DNA of 64,000 nt, taken from NCBI RefSeq assembly GCF_028609885.1, contig NZ_CP063195.1:2232001-2296000 (forward strand), in the 5' to 3' direction. The notes below the pieces were generated by a model. That model made no database searches and was not told where the DNA came from. It saw nothing but the letters and a program-made list of their open reading frames with translations. Within the stretch, counting starts at the first letter, position 1. Each line of letters begins with the position of its first letter. The translations under genes were made by a program, and so were the position numbers. This DNA comes from Corynebacterium jeikeium. GTDB taxonomy: Bacteria; Actinomycetota; Actinomycetes; Mycobacteriales; Mycobacteriaceae. Shown here piece after piece: positions 44,807-54,626 of this stretch.

Positions 44807-46138
44807 CTAAGCCGACGGGGTGGCCGCTGCCGCAGCCTCCGCAGCCGGCGTAGCGGCCGCCGCGATCTTCTCAAAGTCGGCGTCAGTCAGTGCGGTGGAG
44901 ACGAACCAGGTCTCGAAGACGCTCGGCGGAGCGAACACACCGCGCTCCAGGAAGGCGTGGAAGAAGGCCGGGTAGCGGAAGGTATCCGCGGCCTTCATGT
45001 CCGCGAAGTTCGCACCCTCCCCCTCGGCGAAGCGCACGCTCAACATGCTGCCCGCGCGCTGAATGTGGTGGGCCACGGAGGCCTTCGTCAATGCGTCGGA
45101 CAGGATGCCTGCCAGCGCGTCGGCATTCGCATCGAGCTTCTGGTACGCGGCGGCGTCAGCCAACTTCAAAGAGGCTAGACCCGAGGCGACAGCGACGGGA
45201 TTGCCCGACAGAGTACCGGCCTGATAGACCGGGCCAACCGGTGCGAGGTGATCCATGATCTCCGCCTTACCGCCGAAAGCAGCGGCGGGCAGGCCGCCGG
45301 AAACAACCTTGCCGAACGTGGTCAGGTCGCCGGCCACACCATCCTTGCCGTACCAGCCGGACTCGCTGACGCGGAAGCCAGTCATAACCTCATCGACAAT
45401 CAATAGGGCTCCGTTCTCGTGGGCAATGCGCTGCAACTCCGCGTTGAAGCCCCGCGGGTTCACGGTGCCCATGTTGCCGGCGGCACCCTCCACGATGATT
45501 GCGGCGATCTCACCCTCGTGAGAGGCAAACGCATCTTCCACGGCCTGCACGTCACGGTAGGGCACCACGACGGTATCGCCTGCAGCGGCCTTGGTGATGC
45601 CCGGGGAATCCGGCAGACCGAACGTAGCCACGCCGGATCCGGCGGCCACCAGCAGCGAATCGACGTGACCGTGGTAGCAGCCCTCGAACTTCAGGATCTT
45701 GTCGCGGCCGGTGTAGCCGCGGGCGAGGCGGATGGCGGACATCGTAGCCTCAGTTCCGGAATTCACCAGGCGAGCTTTCTCCACGGAGGTGCGGCGGACG
45801 ATCTCCTCCACCAGGTCCACCTCCATCGTGGTCGGCGCGCCGAAGGAAAGACCGTGCCCCGCGGCCTCCCGGACAGCCTCCACGATCTGCGGGTGTGCAT
45901 GCCCGTGGATCATCGGCCCCCAAGAGCAAAACAGATCCACATAGGAGTTGCCGTCGACGTCGTGCAGCGTGGAGCCCTGCGCGGAAGTGATAAACGGCGG
46001 GGTGCCGCCCACAGATCCAAACGCACGTACCGGAGAGTTCACGCCGCCCGGGATCAGGGAGCGGGCTCGGTCGAAGGCCTTCTCGCTGGCCTGGTGCGAA
46101 GAGTTGTTCGAGTGCTGAGAGTCAGCGTTGACAGACAC
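44807..46138 (-). CDS. hemL: Glutamate-1-semialdehyde 2,1-aminomutase
   Basis: The PLP enzyme that makes 5-aminolevulinate from glutamate-1-semialdehyde, the step after HemA. The 443-residue protein has [33 protein letters not shown] and the PLP lysine in [20 protein letters not shown]. The GTG at 46138 is chosen because GGAAGGA lies eight bases upstream; the frame is open to 46159. It lies 63 bases after the degenerate P-type ATPase gene. The Ala-rich C-terminus is an extension. Confidence 0.95.
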   Translation of the reverse strand: MSVNADSQHSNNSSHQASEKAFDRARSLIPGGVNSPVRAFGSVGGTPPFITSAQGSTLHDVDGNSYVDLFCSWGPMIHGHAHPQIVEAVREAAGHGLSFGAPTTMEVDLVEEIVRRTSVEKARLVNSGTEATMSAIRLARGYTGRDKILKFEGCYHGHVDSLLVAAGSGVATFGLPDSPGITKAAAGDTVVVPYRDVQAVEDAFASHEGEIAAIIVEGAAGNMGTVNPRGFNAELQRIAHENGALLIVDEVMTGFRVSESGWYGKDGVAGDLTTFGKVVSGGLPAAAFGGKAEIMDHLAPVGPVYQAGTLSGNPVAVASGLASLKLADAAAYQKLDANADALAGILSDALTKASVAHHIQRAGSMLSVRFAEGEGANFADMKAADTFRYPAFFHAFLERGVFAPPSVFETWFVSTALTDADFEKIAAAATPAAEAAAAATPSA

Positions 46139-46201
46139 GAAAGGGATCCTTCCTGCCACTTCACTAGTGGTTAGCTTGCAATCCCCACCAGCCTAGCGCG
46201 G

Positions 46202-48973
46202 CTAGCGCTGGGACTGCTCATACTCCTCGTCCGCAGCCTCCGCGCGAGCCAGAGAAATCGCCTCGGCGCGCTGGCTTTCCTGCTTGCGTAGCTCCCGGAT
46301 CTCCCTCCGACGCTCCACCCAGCCCTGCCACGAATGGGTCTGACGCAGGGTGCCGCGCGCGTAATTGCGGTGCAAGATGCGCGCGCTGCGGGTCTCAATC
46401 AACGTGGAGCTAAGTAGCATAAACACGGTAGCCAGCAGCGGGTTGAGCACGCCGGCGACTGCCAGAGCCGCGCCGACCGCGTTATAGGTCCAGGACAACC
46501 ACACGTTCCAGTCGGTGGTGTTGCGGATGTGTCGAACCAGGTTCACCAGCTCCGGCAGCGCGGAAACATCCTCGCGCTGCATCACCACGTCCGCCACATC
46601 GGCGGCGGAGGGGTCGATGCGGTTGGACGAAGTCATGAGGATGCCCACATCCGCAACTCGCAACGCTCCCAGGACGTCGCTATCGCCCACCATCGCCACG
46701 CGCACGCCCATGGCGTGCACACCGCGCACAGTAGCCTCCTTGCGGTTCGGCGCGATACCGGCCAACACAGTGGAGATCCCGAGTGCGTTCGCCGTACGAC
46801 GTGCCACAGGATAGATATCACGGGAGAGCATGTAGGTTTCCATCTGCATGTCCTCCAGCCTGTCGATCGCAGCCGGGGCATCATCCTTGAAACTATCTGC
46901 CAGGTTGATGACGCCGCGGTCCTTGCCCTTCCAGCTGACGATCACGGGCGAGCCACCGTTCAAAGCTGCCGTGGCCAGACGCGGATCGCGGATCTCACCC
47001 AGGTCGTGCGGGCGCCACAGGCGTGCCTTGACGTGACGCATCTCCCCTTCCATCGGCAGCTCCACCATGCCCTCGAAGGTTCCGTCCTTGGTGATCTTCA
47101 CCTCCCCCACGTCCAGCCAGTGGGGAATGCCCTCCCCTCCAGCGCCGCTGTCGCGTGCCTCGCGGTCGGCGCGCACCAGCGCCTGGGAGACCGCGTGATT
47201 CGACTCCAGGGACAAGGCACCGGCCACACGGAGGATCAGGTCCGGGTTCTCCCCCTTGACAGGCGTCACGTCGATGACGTGCATCGGCCCATCGGTGAGG
47301 GTGCCCACGCGGTTGAAGATGATGGCGTCCACCTCAGCGAGCTTGTGAATGGTACTCGTATCGCGCAGTAGAGCACCCGCAGTGGCAGCACGCCACAGCC
47401 CCAAACGCAGAGCCAACGGCGCGGACAGAGCCAGAGCGACCGGTGCGACAACTGCCAACAGAGACAAGGCTGTGGCCATCGCTGCATCGACGGACTTAGT
47501 GACGGCCAGCCAGGCAATGAAGTCTACAGCGGCCAGCACAAAAGCCCACGGCACAAGCAGGCTGGCGGTTCGGTTTGTCAGCTGGGTCAAACGAGTCTCG
47601 TCCAGCGCGGACCCGCGCACCCAACGGTGCATGGCGGCCAGGCGCGTAGAGGAACCCGTGGCGTGCACGCGCATCTTCAAGGTTCCACCGTAATTCCGGG
47701 CACCGGCAAAGATGCGGTCGCCGACTGAGACCTCGAAAATACGGTGCATACCGCCAACGGGACCCATGTCGACTAGGGACTTACCACTGATGATCTCGCC
47801 GTCGCTGGGCACCATCATGCCGGTGGGAATGATGATGTCATCGCCAGTTCGGATCTCCGCGATCGGGATGTCCTTCTTTCCCGTCTTCGACTTCCGAGTC
47901 TTACGCACCACCGTGACTTCCTTGGCGGCGGGGACAGTCAGCACGGAAAGCATCGACTTCGAACGCAGCGCCGTGCGCCGGGACAGCAACCTACCGAACA
48001 ACAGCAGGATCGTCCCGCCGCAGGCGACGTCGAAGAAGATCGCGCCATCAATTTCTTCCGCGGACCACACTCCGGCGAACAAAACCAAATGAGTTTGCCA
48101 GCCCACGTTGCCAGCAGAAGTGAAAATCAACGTACAGGCCGAGTACAGATAGGCCAGCAAGATCGCCACGGAACTGGCGCCGTCCAAGGCGGATTGCCTG
48201 CGTCTTAACCCGCCGAAGAATGCCCGGTGGAAAGGCCATGCGCACCACGTCGCCACCGGAGTGGCCAGCGCCAAGCAGACCCACTGCCAGTAGTCGAACT
48301 GCCAGGCGGAAACTAGCTGCAGCACCACCACCGGAAGTCCCAGCACTACGGCAACGATTAGCCGCATCCGGGTAATAAGTTGCCGGGCGGTGTGCAGTCC
48401 TTCAGTGGAGTCGAAGGGGTGCTGTCGGCGGAATTTCTCCAGCTCCACTTTGTTCCGGTCACGCCGCTTGCGGCTTTCGGCCGCAGCCCACGCACGCCGG
48501 TGATCACTGGCGTGGCGCCGCATGCGGCGGCGAGTCTCCTCGATCTCCAACCGTGAAGCACGACGGCGCAGGGAGGAATCCGTCAACCAGCTATCCAAGT
48601 TGTGCTTGTCCAGCACCTCTTGGATCTGGGCAGGCCGCACGCGATCTTCGGCGGAGATCCATGCCATGCCTGTGGAATACACCACCGACGCTTGCACGCC
48701 GGGGATGTCATTGAGCTCCTCCTCCACGGTGGTGGCAGCCACCGCGGAATCTAGCCCTTCCAGGCGGTAGGCGAAACTGGCTAGCCCCCAGTGTTCCCGG
48801 GCGGCACGGTCGGCTTCCTCTTCTTCGGAGGGCAACCGATCCATATTGAAGCCGGCCTTCGCCGCTGCCTCGCGAGCCTGCACGATCGCATTGTCGACGT
48901 CGTCGATCCCCACGGAGGCTTTTCTCGCCGCCCGGCTGCTGGCCGGGACGATCTTTGATTCGTTCTCAATCAT
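46202..48973 (-). CDS. P-type-ATPase-like membrane protein lacking all catalytic signatures
   Basis: A 923-residue protein with the architecture of a heavy-metal P1B ATPase. It has an N-terminal HMA-like domain (residues about 65-125), a basic linker and about eight membrane helices with an actuator-like and a P-domain-like part. Key motifs are changed. The phosphorylation site reads FNRVGTLTDG (N554 where Asp is required, then Arg for Lys). The TM6 metal motif CPC reads APV. The TGES actuator loop reads DMGPVGG. The GDGxND hinge reads GDSDVL (D764), and SEHP reads SNHA. The long frame is intact, so the protein is probably kept as a pseudoenzyme. It lies between hemB and hemL with two small membrane protein genes. 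ATG 48973 has GGAG nine bases upstream. Transport by ATP hydrolysis seems excluded. Confidence 0.9.
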   Translation of the reverse strand: MIENESKIVPASSRAARKASVGIDDVDNAIVQAREAAAKAGFNMDRLPSEEEEADRAAREHWGLASFAYRLEGLDSAVAATTVEEELNDIPGVQASVVYSTGMAWISAEDRVRPAQIQEVLDKHNLDSWLTDSSLRRRASRLEIEETRRRMRRHASDHRRAWAAAESRKRRDRNKVELEKFRRQHPFDSTEGLHTARQLITRMRLIVAVVLGLPVVVLQLVSAWQFDYWQWVCLALATPVATWCAWPFHRAFFGGLRRRQSALDGASSVAILLAYLYSACTLIFTSAGNVGWQTHLVLFAGVWSAEEIDGAIFFDVACGGTILLLFGRLLSRRTALRSKSMLSVLTVPAAKEVTVVRKTRKSKTGKKDIPIAEIRTGDDIIIPTGMMVPSDGEIISGKSLVDMGPVGGMHRIFEVSVGDRIFAGARNYGGTLKMRVHATGSSTRLAAMHRWVRGSALDETRLTQLTNRTASLLVPWAFVLAAVDFIAWLAVTKSVDAAMATALSLLAVVAPVALALSAPLALRLGLWRAATAGALLRDTSTIHKLAEVDAIIFNRVGTLTDGPMHVIDVTPVKGENPDLILRVAGALSLESNHAVSQALVRADREARDSGAGGEGIPHWLDVGEVKITKDGTFEGMVELPMEGEMRHVKARLWRPHDLGEIRDPRLATAALNGGSPVIVSWKGKDRGVINLADSFKDDAPAAIDRLEDMQMETYMLSRDIYPVARRTANALGISTVLAGIAPNRKEATVRGVHAMGVRVAMVGDSDVLGALRVADVGILMTSSNRIDPSAADVADVVMQREDVSALPELVNLVRHIRNTTDWNVWLSWTYNAVGAALAVAGVLNPLLATVFMLLSSTLIETRSARILHRNYARGTLRQTHSWQGWVERRREIRELRKQESQRAEAISLARAEAADEEYEQSQR

Positions 48974-48978
48974 CTCCA

Positions 48979-49524
48979 CTAGCTCCGCAGGCTATCGCCC
49001 GGCAGGGTTCCGTCGCCTTCGATGGGCGGTCCGTCGAGCCGATGCCCGGCGTCAAAAAACGGGTTAACCGCAGGACGGTAGGCCAACAGCAGCGCGACGG
49101 CCAGCAGCAAGGCCAGGATGGCCTGACCAGGGCCGGTGAAGCCGAAAACCCAGCCTGCCAGCATAAACAGAATGCCCAGCGCGCCGAACCACAGCACCAG
49201 GCGACGCTTGCCACGGTAACCGTCGCGTACGCCACGGGAGAAGTAAACCAGCACAGCGCCGACCACGACGTTGATTCCACCGAGGATTCGCACGTTGTTA
49301 CGCACGAAGTTCATGTGTTCGGCTTCCTCTGCGTTCATCGGCTCACGGTCCCACGAGGCCGTCAAAGCCAGCACTCCGAAGAAAACCATTAGTAGCCCCA
49401 GAACCACCAGCATGACGAAGCTGACGATCACCATGCGCGGCGTAGGGTCACCGGGCTGCCAGTACCTAACGTCACGGTTCGGATCCTGGCCGCTCGGCAC
49501 CATCGAGGGGAACATTGCGGGCAT
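48979..49524 (-). CDS. Four-span membrane protein in the heme cluster, unknown function
   Basis: A 181-residue membrane protein with about four helices (MVIVSFVMLVVLGLLMVFFG, ILGGINVVVGAVLVYFSRG, LVLWFGALGILFMLAGWVFG and AILALLLAVALLLAYRPAVN) and a polar C-terminus (PVNPFF-like and GDGTLPGD). It starts two bases after the upstream membrane protein gene and ends five bases before the pseudo-ATPase, so the three are tightly linked. Mycobacteria have small membrane proteins at the same place. Its function is unknown. Confidence 0.75.
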   Translation of the reverse strand: MPAMFPSMVPSGQDPNRDVRYWQPGDPTPRMVIVSFVMLVVLGLLMVFFGVLALTASWDREPMNAEEAEHMNFVRNNVRILGGINVVVGAVLVYFSRGVRDGYRGKRRLVLWFGALGILFMLAGWVFGFTGPGQAILALLLAVALLLAYRPAVNPFFDAGHRLDGPPIEGDGTLPGDSLRS

Positions 49525-49526
49525 GG

Positions 49527-50399
49527 TCAGCGCCCTCCCCAGGTGTGGTCGGTCCGGTCGGTGTGATCGGTGCGGTCTCTATCGTTGCTGTTCTTTTGTT
49601 GTTTTAGCTCTTCTTTTTGACGCCGCGCTTCCGCCTTGTACTCCTCCATCTCCTTGGAGTACTTCTCCATCTCCTTGTCGCTAGGCATGCCCAGCCAGTC
49701 GTGATTCTCCGGACGGGACATGAACCACAGGCCCAGTGCAGCGCATACGCCGGAAAGGATAGTCAAAACGCCGATGAGCAGCACGAACCCCACGGGCATG
49801 AACTCCGGCCCGCTAGCGAACGTGATGAGCACCGCGTTGAAAATCATGAACACGGAGGCGACGTTCAGGAACAGCCGGGAGTACGGGGCTCCGCGGCCCG
49901 CGCGCCAAGCCAGAAAGGCGCATGCAGCCGAGGCGGCGATCCCCCACACCAGCGAGCTGATGTTCACCTGTGTGGCGATTTCGGAGGCATCTTGGTCTGC
50001 CAGAACACTGGCGAACATTCCGCTTTGGCTGTCTAGAATTCCCTGACTGCTCTGGGTCAGCGCGCGTGGGTCGACGATATTGGCCACAAACTGCACCACA
50101 CTGGCCAGCAGTTGTAGCACGGATACAGCCAGCCAAGCCCACACGCCGTAACGGACGTCTTCCGGCGCTTCCTTGAGGTTCGGCGCAAGACCATCCTTGC
50201 GCCCCACCTTCGGAGGCCTCGGTGGCCTAAGGGGCTGCTGCGGGCCGTTTTGGCCCTGCGGTCCCTGCGGATTCTGGGGGGCGTACTGCCCCTGCGGCCC
50301 CGGCGGCGGTCCCGGCTGAGAGCCGCCCGGGGAACCACCCTGGAGACGGGGATCGTGTTGCTGTGTACTCATACGTGCGCTGCTGTCGGTGCTGTTCAT
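49527..50399 (-). CDS. Membrane protein with Pro/Gly/Gln-rich N-terminus, unknown function
   Basis: A 290-residue protein. The first 85 residues are Pro/Gly/Gln-rich and disordered (GPQGQYAPQNPQGPQGQNGP). About four helices follow (VWAWLAVSVLQLLASVVQFV, LVWGIAASAACAFLAWRAG, LFLNVASVFMIFNAVLITFA and GFVLLIGVLTILSGVCAALG). The C-terminus is a charged coiled-coil-like end (KEMEKYSKEMEEYKAEARRQ). It lies 66 bases after hemB and two before the next membrane gene. No domain is recognised. Confidence 0.75.
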   Translation of the reverse strand: MNSTDSSARMSTQQHDPRLQGGSPGGSQPGPPPGPQGQYAPQNPQGPQGQNGPQQPLRPPRPPKVGRKDGLAPNLKEAPEDVRYGVWAWLAVSVLQLLASVVQFVANIVDPRALTQSSQGILDSQSGMFASVLADQDASEIATQVNISSLVWGIAASAACAFLAWRAGRGAPYSRLFLNVASVFMIFNAVLITFASGPEFMPVGFVLLIGVLTILSGVCAALGLWFMSRPENHDWLGMPSDKEMEKYSKEMEEYKAEARRQKEELKQQKNSNDRDRTDHTDRTDHTWGGR

Positions 50400-50465
50400 A
50401 CAGCCATCTAGCCTACTGTGATTCTTGTTGGTTAAGCATCTTTGGGCACGTGGACCGCGAAGCGC

Positions 50466-51470
50466 CTAGCCCCGCAGCATCTGCGCCACGCGGGTTGCCC
50501 AGTAGGTCAGGATGATGTCCGCCCCGGCGCGGCGGATGCCATAGATGGATTCCATAATCGCGGCTTCCTCGTCAATCCACCCGTTCTGGGCAGCTGCGGA
50601 GATCATCGCGTACTCGCCGGATACCTGGTAGGCCGCCACGGGCACCGGAGACATGTCCGCCACCTCGCGCAGCACGTCTAGGTACGGCATCGCGGGTTTA
50701 ACCATCACCATGTCCGCGCCCTCGTCGATATCCAGCTGGGTTTCCAGGATGGATTCCCGCAGGTTGCGGGGGTCCTGCTGGTAGGTGCGGCGATCGCCCT
50801 GTAGCGAGGAGCCCACCGCCTCACGGAAGGGACCGAAGAAGGCGGAGGCGTACTTAGCGGAGTAGGCCATGATCGATACGTCCTGGTGGCCGGCCTCATC
50901 CAGTGCCTCGCGGATGTGGCGGATCTGCCCGTCCATCATTCCGGAGGGGCTCACAATGTGTGCACCGGCTTCAGCTTGGGCAACTGCCATCTTCGCGTAC
51001 TGCGGCAGGGTTGCATCATTGTCCACGATCTTATGACCATAGCGATCGGTGGAAAGCACGCCGCAGTGGCCATGATCTGTGAACTCGTCCAGGCAGGTAT
51101 CGGCCATCACCAAGATGTCGTCGCCGAAGCGCTCGCGGACGGCGCGCAGGCCGCGGTTGAGAATGCCATCCTCGGCTACCGCCTGGCTACCGGTCGCATC
51201 CTTGTCCTCATCCAGCGGCACTCCGAACAGGTCGATGGATCCCACACCTGCGTTCGCGGCTTCTTCCACCGCGCGCAGCAGAGAATCCTCGGTGTGCTGC
51301 TGCACGCCAGGCAGGCTGGTGATGTCCCGCGGGGCATCCAGCCCATCGGCGATAAACATCGGCAGCACCAGCCGGTTGGGGTTCAGATCCGTCTCCGCAG
51401 TGAAGTTGCGCATCTGCGGAGTCGTGCGGAGTCGACGGGGACGGCGGAACGGGGTGTAGTTCGAAGTCAT
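50466..51470 (-). CDS. hemB: Delta-aminolevulinic acid dehydratase
   Basis: Condenses two 5-aminolevulinate molecules to porphobilinogen. The 334-residue protein has the metal-site region [20 protein letters not shown], with two of the three usual zinc-ligand Cys and an Asp at the middle position. The two Schiff-base lysines are in [18 protein letters not shown] and [10 protein letters not shown]. Length is normal. It is downstream of hemD by 35 bases in the hemA-hemC-hemD-hemB order. Confidence 0.95.
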   Translation of the reverse strand: MTSNYTPFRRPRRLRTTPQMRNFTAETDLNPNRLVLPMFIADGLDAPRDITSLPGVQQHTEDSLLRAVEEAANAGVGSIDLFGVPLDEDKDATGSQAVAEDGILNRGLRAVRERFGDDILVMADTCLDEFTDHGHCGVLSTDRYGHKIVDNDATLPQYAKMAVAQAEAGAHIVSPSGMMDGQIRHIREALDEAGHQDVSIMAYSAKYASAFFGPFREAVGSSLQGDRRTYQQDPRNLRESILETQLDIDEGADMVMVKPAMPYLDVLREVADMSPVPVAAYQVSGEYAMISAAAQNGWIDEEAAIMESIYGIRRAGADIILTYWATRVAQMLRG

Positions 51471-51505
51471 GCCAACGATGCTACTCCCGCGCCCGGACGG
51501 GCTTG

Positions 51506-53392
51506 TTAGGCCCCGGTGTCCTTCTTCTCGTTCGACTTTTTACGACGCCGCCTCCGCTTCCGCGGAGGCGGAAGCTGTCCCTTAGCGCGCAGGTCAGCCA
51601 CGTGGTCAGCGAGGGCGTCCACAAGCTCCGGCACGCCAGCGGCCTCGGGCATGACGTCGACGCGCAGGCCATGCTCGCGAGCGGTCTGTGCAGCCATCGG
51701 CCCGATGCAGGCGATGATGGTGCGCGCGTGTGGCTTGCCCGCGATGCCCACCAGGTTCTTCACGGTCGAGGAGCTGGTGAAGCAGACTGCGTCGAAGCCA
51801 CCGGTCTTGATCATGTCGCGGATCTCCGGGCTGGGCGGGGCGGCGCGGACGGTGCGGTAGGCCACGACGTCCTCCACGTCCCAGCCGAGTTCGATCAGGC
51901 CGTCGACCAGCACGTCGGTGGCGATGTCGGCGCGCGGCAGCAGCACGCGGTCAACCAGATCCAGGTCCGGATCGTGGGGCGGGAATACATCCACCAGACC
52001 CGCGGCATTGCGTGCATCATCCTTCGGCAGCAGTTCCGGGGTGATACCCAGGTCCTTCACCGCCTGCGAAGTCTTCGGCCCCACCGCCGCCACGCGCACA
52101 CCTGCCAAGGCACGAGCGTCTAGCCCAAATTCGCCCAGCTTCTCCCACACGGCCTTCACTGCATTGACGCTGGTGAAGACGATCCAGTGGTAACGGCCGT
52201 CGACCAGGCCCTTAATGGCGCGCTCCATCTGCACGGGGCTGCGCGGTGGCTCGACGGAAATGGTGGGCACTTCCACGGGGATCGCGCCGTGAGAGGCCAG
52301 CCGGGCACTCATGGGACCCGCCTGATTCTTGGCGCGCGGCACCAACACCGTCCAGCCGTACAGGGCGCGGTTTTCCCACCAGGAGTACTTGGAACGGTTA
52401 CCCACCTGGGAACCGAGCGTGACGATAAGCTCATCGGGCAGCTCGCCATCCTTGGCGGCCGGACCAGACTGGGTAGCGATGGACTTCAGAGTGTCCAGGG
52501 TTGCATCGTAGCTGCGTTGGCGACGCGTAGTGCCGTGCAGCGTAACGGTCGCCGGGGTGGCTCCGGCGATGCCGCGAGCCTTCAGCTCCTGCGCGATGGT
52601 TGACAGGTCGTCCGGGGCAGCAGTGAGAATCAGCGGCAGCCCGGCAGCCGCCAACTGATCCCAGTCGGTACCGCCGCGCACATCGGCCTCAGTGACATCT
52701 GGGCCGAGGCCAATGCCAGTAAAGGCGGGAACGGCCACGGATCCGGTCATGCCAGGGATGACCTGGAATTCTACGGGGCTTGCCGCGACGTGCTGCAATT
52801 CGTTCATGACCGCTGGGTTGCTTAGCGGGTTGCCGGCGACAAGGCGGACCACGTCGTTGCCCGCCTTGGCACAGGCGACCATTTGCTCGGCCAGAACATC
52901 CGGTGCGACGGCTTCCGGCACCGGCTCGCCGTAGGTCTCTGTGCTCGCTTCAGCGCCAGCTCCGGCGCCAGTATCTCCGCCGGCCTCAGGCCCAGTCTCA
53001 GAGTCAAGCTCAGGGTCTGCGGCTGCCGGGGCAGCCAGCACGATCTCTGCCGCCGTCGGCGGGGCTGGACGCGGGGGACGGCGGCGCGCACCGGCATCCT
53101 TAGCGGCCTTCACCTTCGCTTCCCACTCCGCCTCAGCTGCATCCAGCTTCTCCTGCGGCACCGGCAAGCGGGTGGCGATGATTTTCTGCACGGATTCCAA
53201 TACCGACGGATCCACCCACGCATGAGCGGTGGTCTCCAGAATGTCTCGTGCGCGGATGGTCAGCAGCTCCGGGTTTCCGGGGCCCGCGCCCACGAAGAGG
53301 ATCCGGCCGCATCCAGTGGGTGCCAGGTCGGCGACTGTCGCCACTGCGGCGGAATCAGCGCCTCCTACCTGGGCATTTCCGGAATCGGTCAT
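51506..53392 (-). CDS. hemD: Uroporphyrinogen-III synthase fused to a methyltransferase-like domain
   Basis: A 628-residue two-domain protein. The N-terminal half resembles uroporphyrinogen-III C-methyltransferase ([20 protein letters not shown]). It is interrupted by about 90 Ala/Glu/Pro-rich residues (near 85-165), and the usual GGDPFVFGRG motif is only VAGNPLSNP. The C-terminal half is HemD ([63 protein letters not shown]). It ends in a very basic tail ([17 protein letters not shown]). HemD activity is likely; methyltransferase activity is doubtful. It lies 146 bases after hemC. Confidence 0.92.
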   Translation of the reverse strand: MTDSGNAQVGGADSAAVATVADLAPTGCGRILFVGAGPGNPELLTIRARDILETTAHAWVDPSVLESVQKIIATRLPVPQEKLDAAEAEWEAKVKAAKDAGARRRPPRPAPPTAAEIVLAAPAAADPELDSETGPEAGGDTGAGAGAEASTETYGEPVPEAVAPDVLAEQMVACAKAGNDVVRLVAGNPLSNPAVMNELQHVAASPVEFQVIPGMTGSVAVPAFTGIGLGPDVTEADVRGGTDWDQLAAAGLPLILTAAPDDLSTIAQELKARGIAGATPATVTLHGTTRRQRSYDATLDTLKSIATQSGPAAKDGELPDELIVTLGSQVGNRSKYSWWENRALYGWTVLVPRAKNQAGPMSARLASHGAIPVEVPTISVEPPRSPVQMERAIKGLVDGRYHWIVFTSVNAVKAVWEKLGEFGLDARALAGVRVAAVGPKTSQAVKDLGITPELLPKDDARNAAGLVDVFPPHDPDLDLVDRVLLPRADIATDVLVDGLIELGWDVEDVVAYRTVRAAPPSPEIRDMIKTGGFDAVCFTSSSTVKNLVGIAGKPHARTIIACIGPMAAQTAREHGLRVDVMPEAAGVPELVDALADHVADLRAKGQLPPPRKRRRRRKKSNEKKDTGA

Positions 53393-53538
53393 AGTGGAAC
53401 TTTCTAACTTGTCGGGTCTGTAATTGGGGCTTAAAAATCTGCTTGGGGCAGCTGTGCGTGTGCCGCCCCAGCGGCTAGATGCACGGCGCCAGTGAAGTAT
53501 GAGGTTGGGGCCCCGGAGGGGCGTCCAGATGAGAAAAG

Positions 53539-54618
53539 CTAATCGGCCTCGGCGACTAACTCGGCAGCACCGTCCTCGAGCAGTGCTCTACCTATGTCGA
53601 TGCCTATAGCCCTGGCCGCGGCTATGCACTCGCGCCAGCGAGGCTCCTCGGCGGCGGGGAATCCCTCGTCCGCAGTCGGCTCCGGAATGTCGAAGCCGGC
53701 CTCGCCACTGCGCACCAGCTTGCGGGAGCCGTCCATGGCGAACACACCACCGAAAACGCGCAGGACGTAGCGCTTATCGGCGCCCTCCGCAGTGCCTTCC
53801 TGCTGCACCCACTCGGAGTACGCGGCAACTGGTGCAGTGCAACCGGCCTCCAAGGTGGAAAGCACGGCCCGCTCGGCAACGGCGGCCATGTGGCTGGGCA
53901 GGTGGTCCAGGTGGCGAACGGCCTGCCAGGCGGCCTCGTCATCCGCTCGGACCTCCACACTCAACGCACCCTGGGCGGGCGCGGGCATGATCGTAGACGG
54001 ATCGATCGACTCAGCGGCGCGCTCCAGTTGGCCTACGCGCTCCAGCCCCGCACGGGCCAAAACGACTGCGTCTAGGTCCTTTTCCGTGCGTCCCATGCGG
54101 GTATCGATGTTTCCGCGCAAGGGCATCAGCTCCAGGTCCGGGCGAACCGCACGGATCTGGGAAACGCGGCGCGGGGCAGACGTGCCCACCTTGGCACCCT
54201 GCGGAAGCTCCAGCAGTGGCTGATTGTTCCGGCTGACCAGCACCTCTCGCGGATCCACCCGGCGCGGAACGACGGTACGAAAACGTGGATCCGGAGCGGT
54301 CGGCAGATCCTTGAAGGAGTGCACGGCCACGTCACACTCGCCGGCTTCCAGGGCCTTGCGCAATGTTTCGGTGAACACACCCACACCGATCTGTGCAACG
54401 GGAATCTGGGCCGCCTGGGAGGCATCGCCCGGTGTATGCACCAGGTGCAGTTCTGCAGCGTAGCCCGCAGATTGCATTCCGTCGCGGACGTGACTGGTCT
54501 GCGTTGTAGCTAGCGCGGACCTGCGGGTACCGATCAGGAAAGTGCGGTCGCCATCGGCCGTCTGGCGTGCGGCGGTGGCGTTGCTAGCGTTATTAGCGCT
54601 ATTAGACGTAATGGACAT
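53539..54618 (-). CDS. hemC: Porphobilinogen deaminase
   Basis: Assembles four porphobilinogens into hydroxymethylbilane. The 359-residue protein shows IGTRRSALATTQTSHVRDGM, HSFKDLPTAPDPRF, AVVLARAGLERVG and the dipyrromethane-cofactor Cys in STLEAGCTAPVAAYSE. An N-terminal Ser/Asn-rich stretch of about 25 residues and a slightly extended C-terminus are present. It starts eight bases after the hemA stop. Confidence 0.95.
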   Translation of the reverse strand: MSITSNSANNASNATAARQTADGDRTFLIGTRRSALATTQTSHVRDGMQSAGYAAELHLVHTPGDASQAAQIPVAQIGVGVFTETLRKALEAGECDVAVHSFKDLPTAPDPRFRTVVPRRVDPREVLVSRNNQPLLELPQGAKVGTSAPRRVSQIRAVRPDLELMPLRGNIDTRMGRTEKDLDAVVLARAGLERVGQLERAAESIDPSTIMPAPAQGALSVEVRADDEAAWQAVRHLDHLPSHMAAVAERAVLSTLEAGCTAPVAAYSEWVQQEGTAEGADKRYVLRVFGGVFAMDGSRKLVRSGEAGFDIPEPTADEGFPAAEEPRWRECIAAARAIGIDIGRALLEDGAAELVAEAD

Positions 54619-54626
54619 GAAGAGTC

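Noticed and set aside
46529..47371. A 280-codon plus-strand frame opposite the P-type-ATPase-like gene
   Set aside because: It is antisense to a strongly supported protein and shows the composition of a GC-rich shadow frame.
50466..51470. HemB zinc site lacking one of three Cys as an unusual feature
   Set aside because: The Cys-Asp-Cys pattern, as far as I recall, is common in actinobacterial HemB proteins, so it is not notable.
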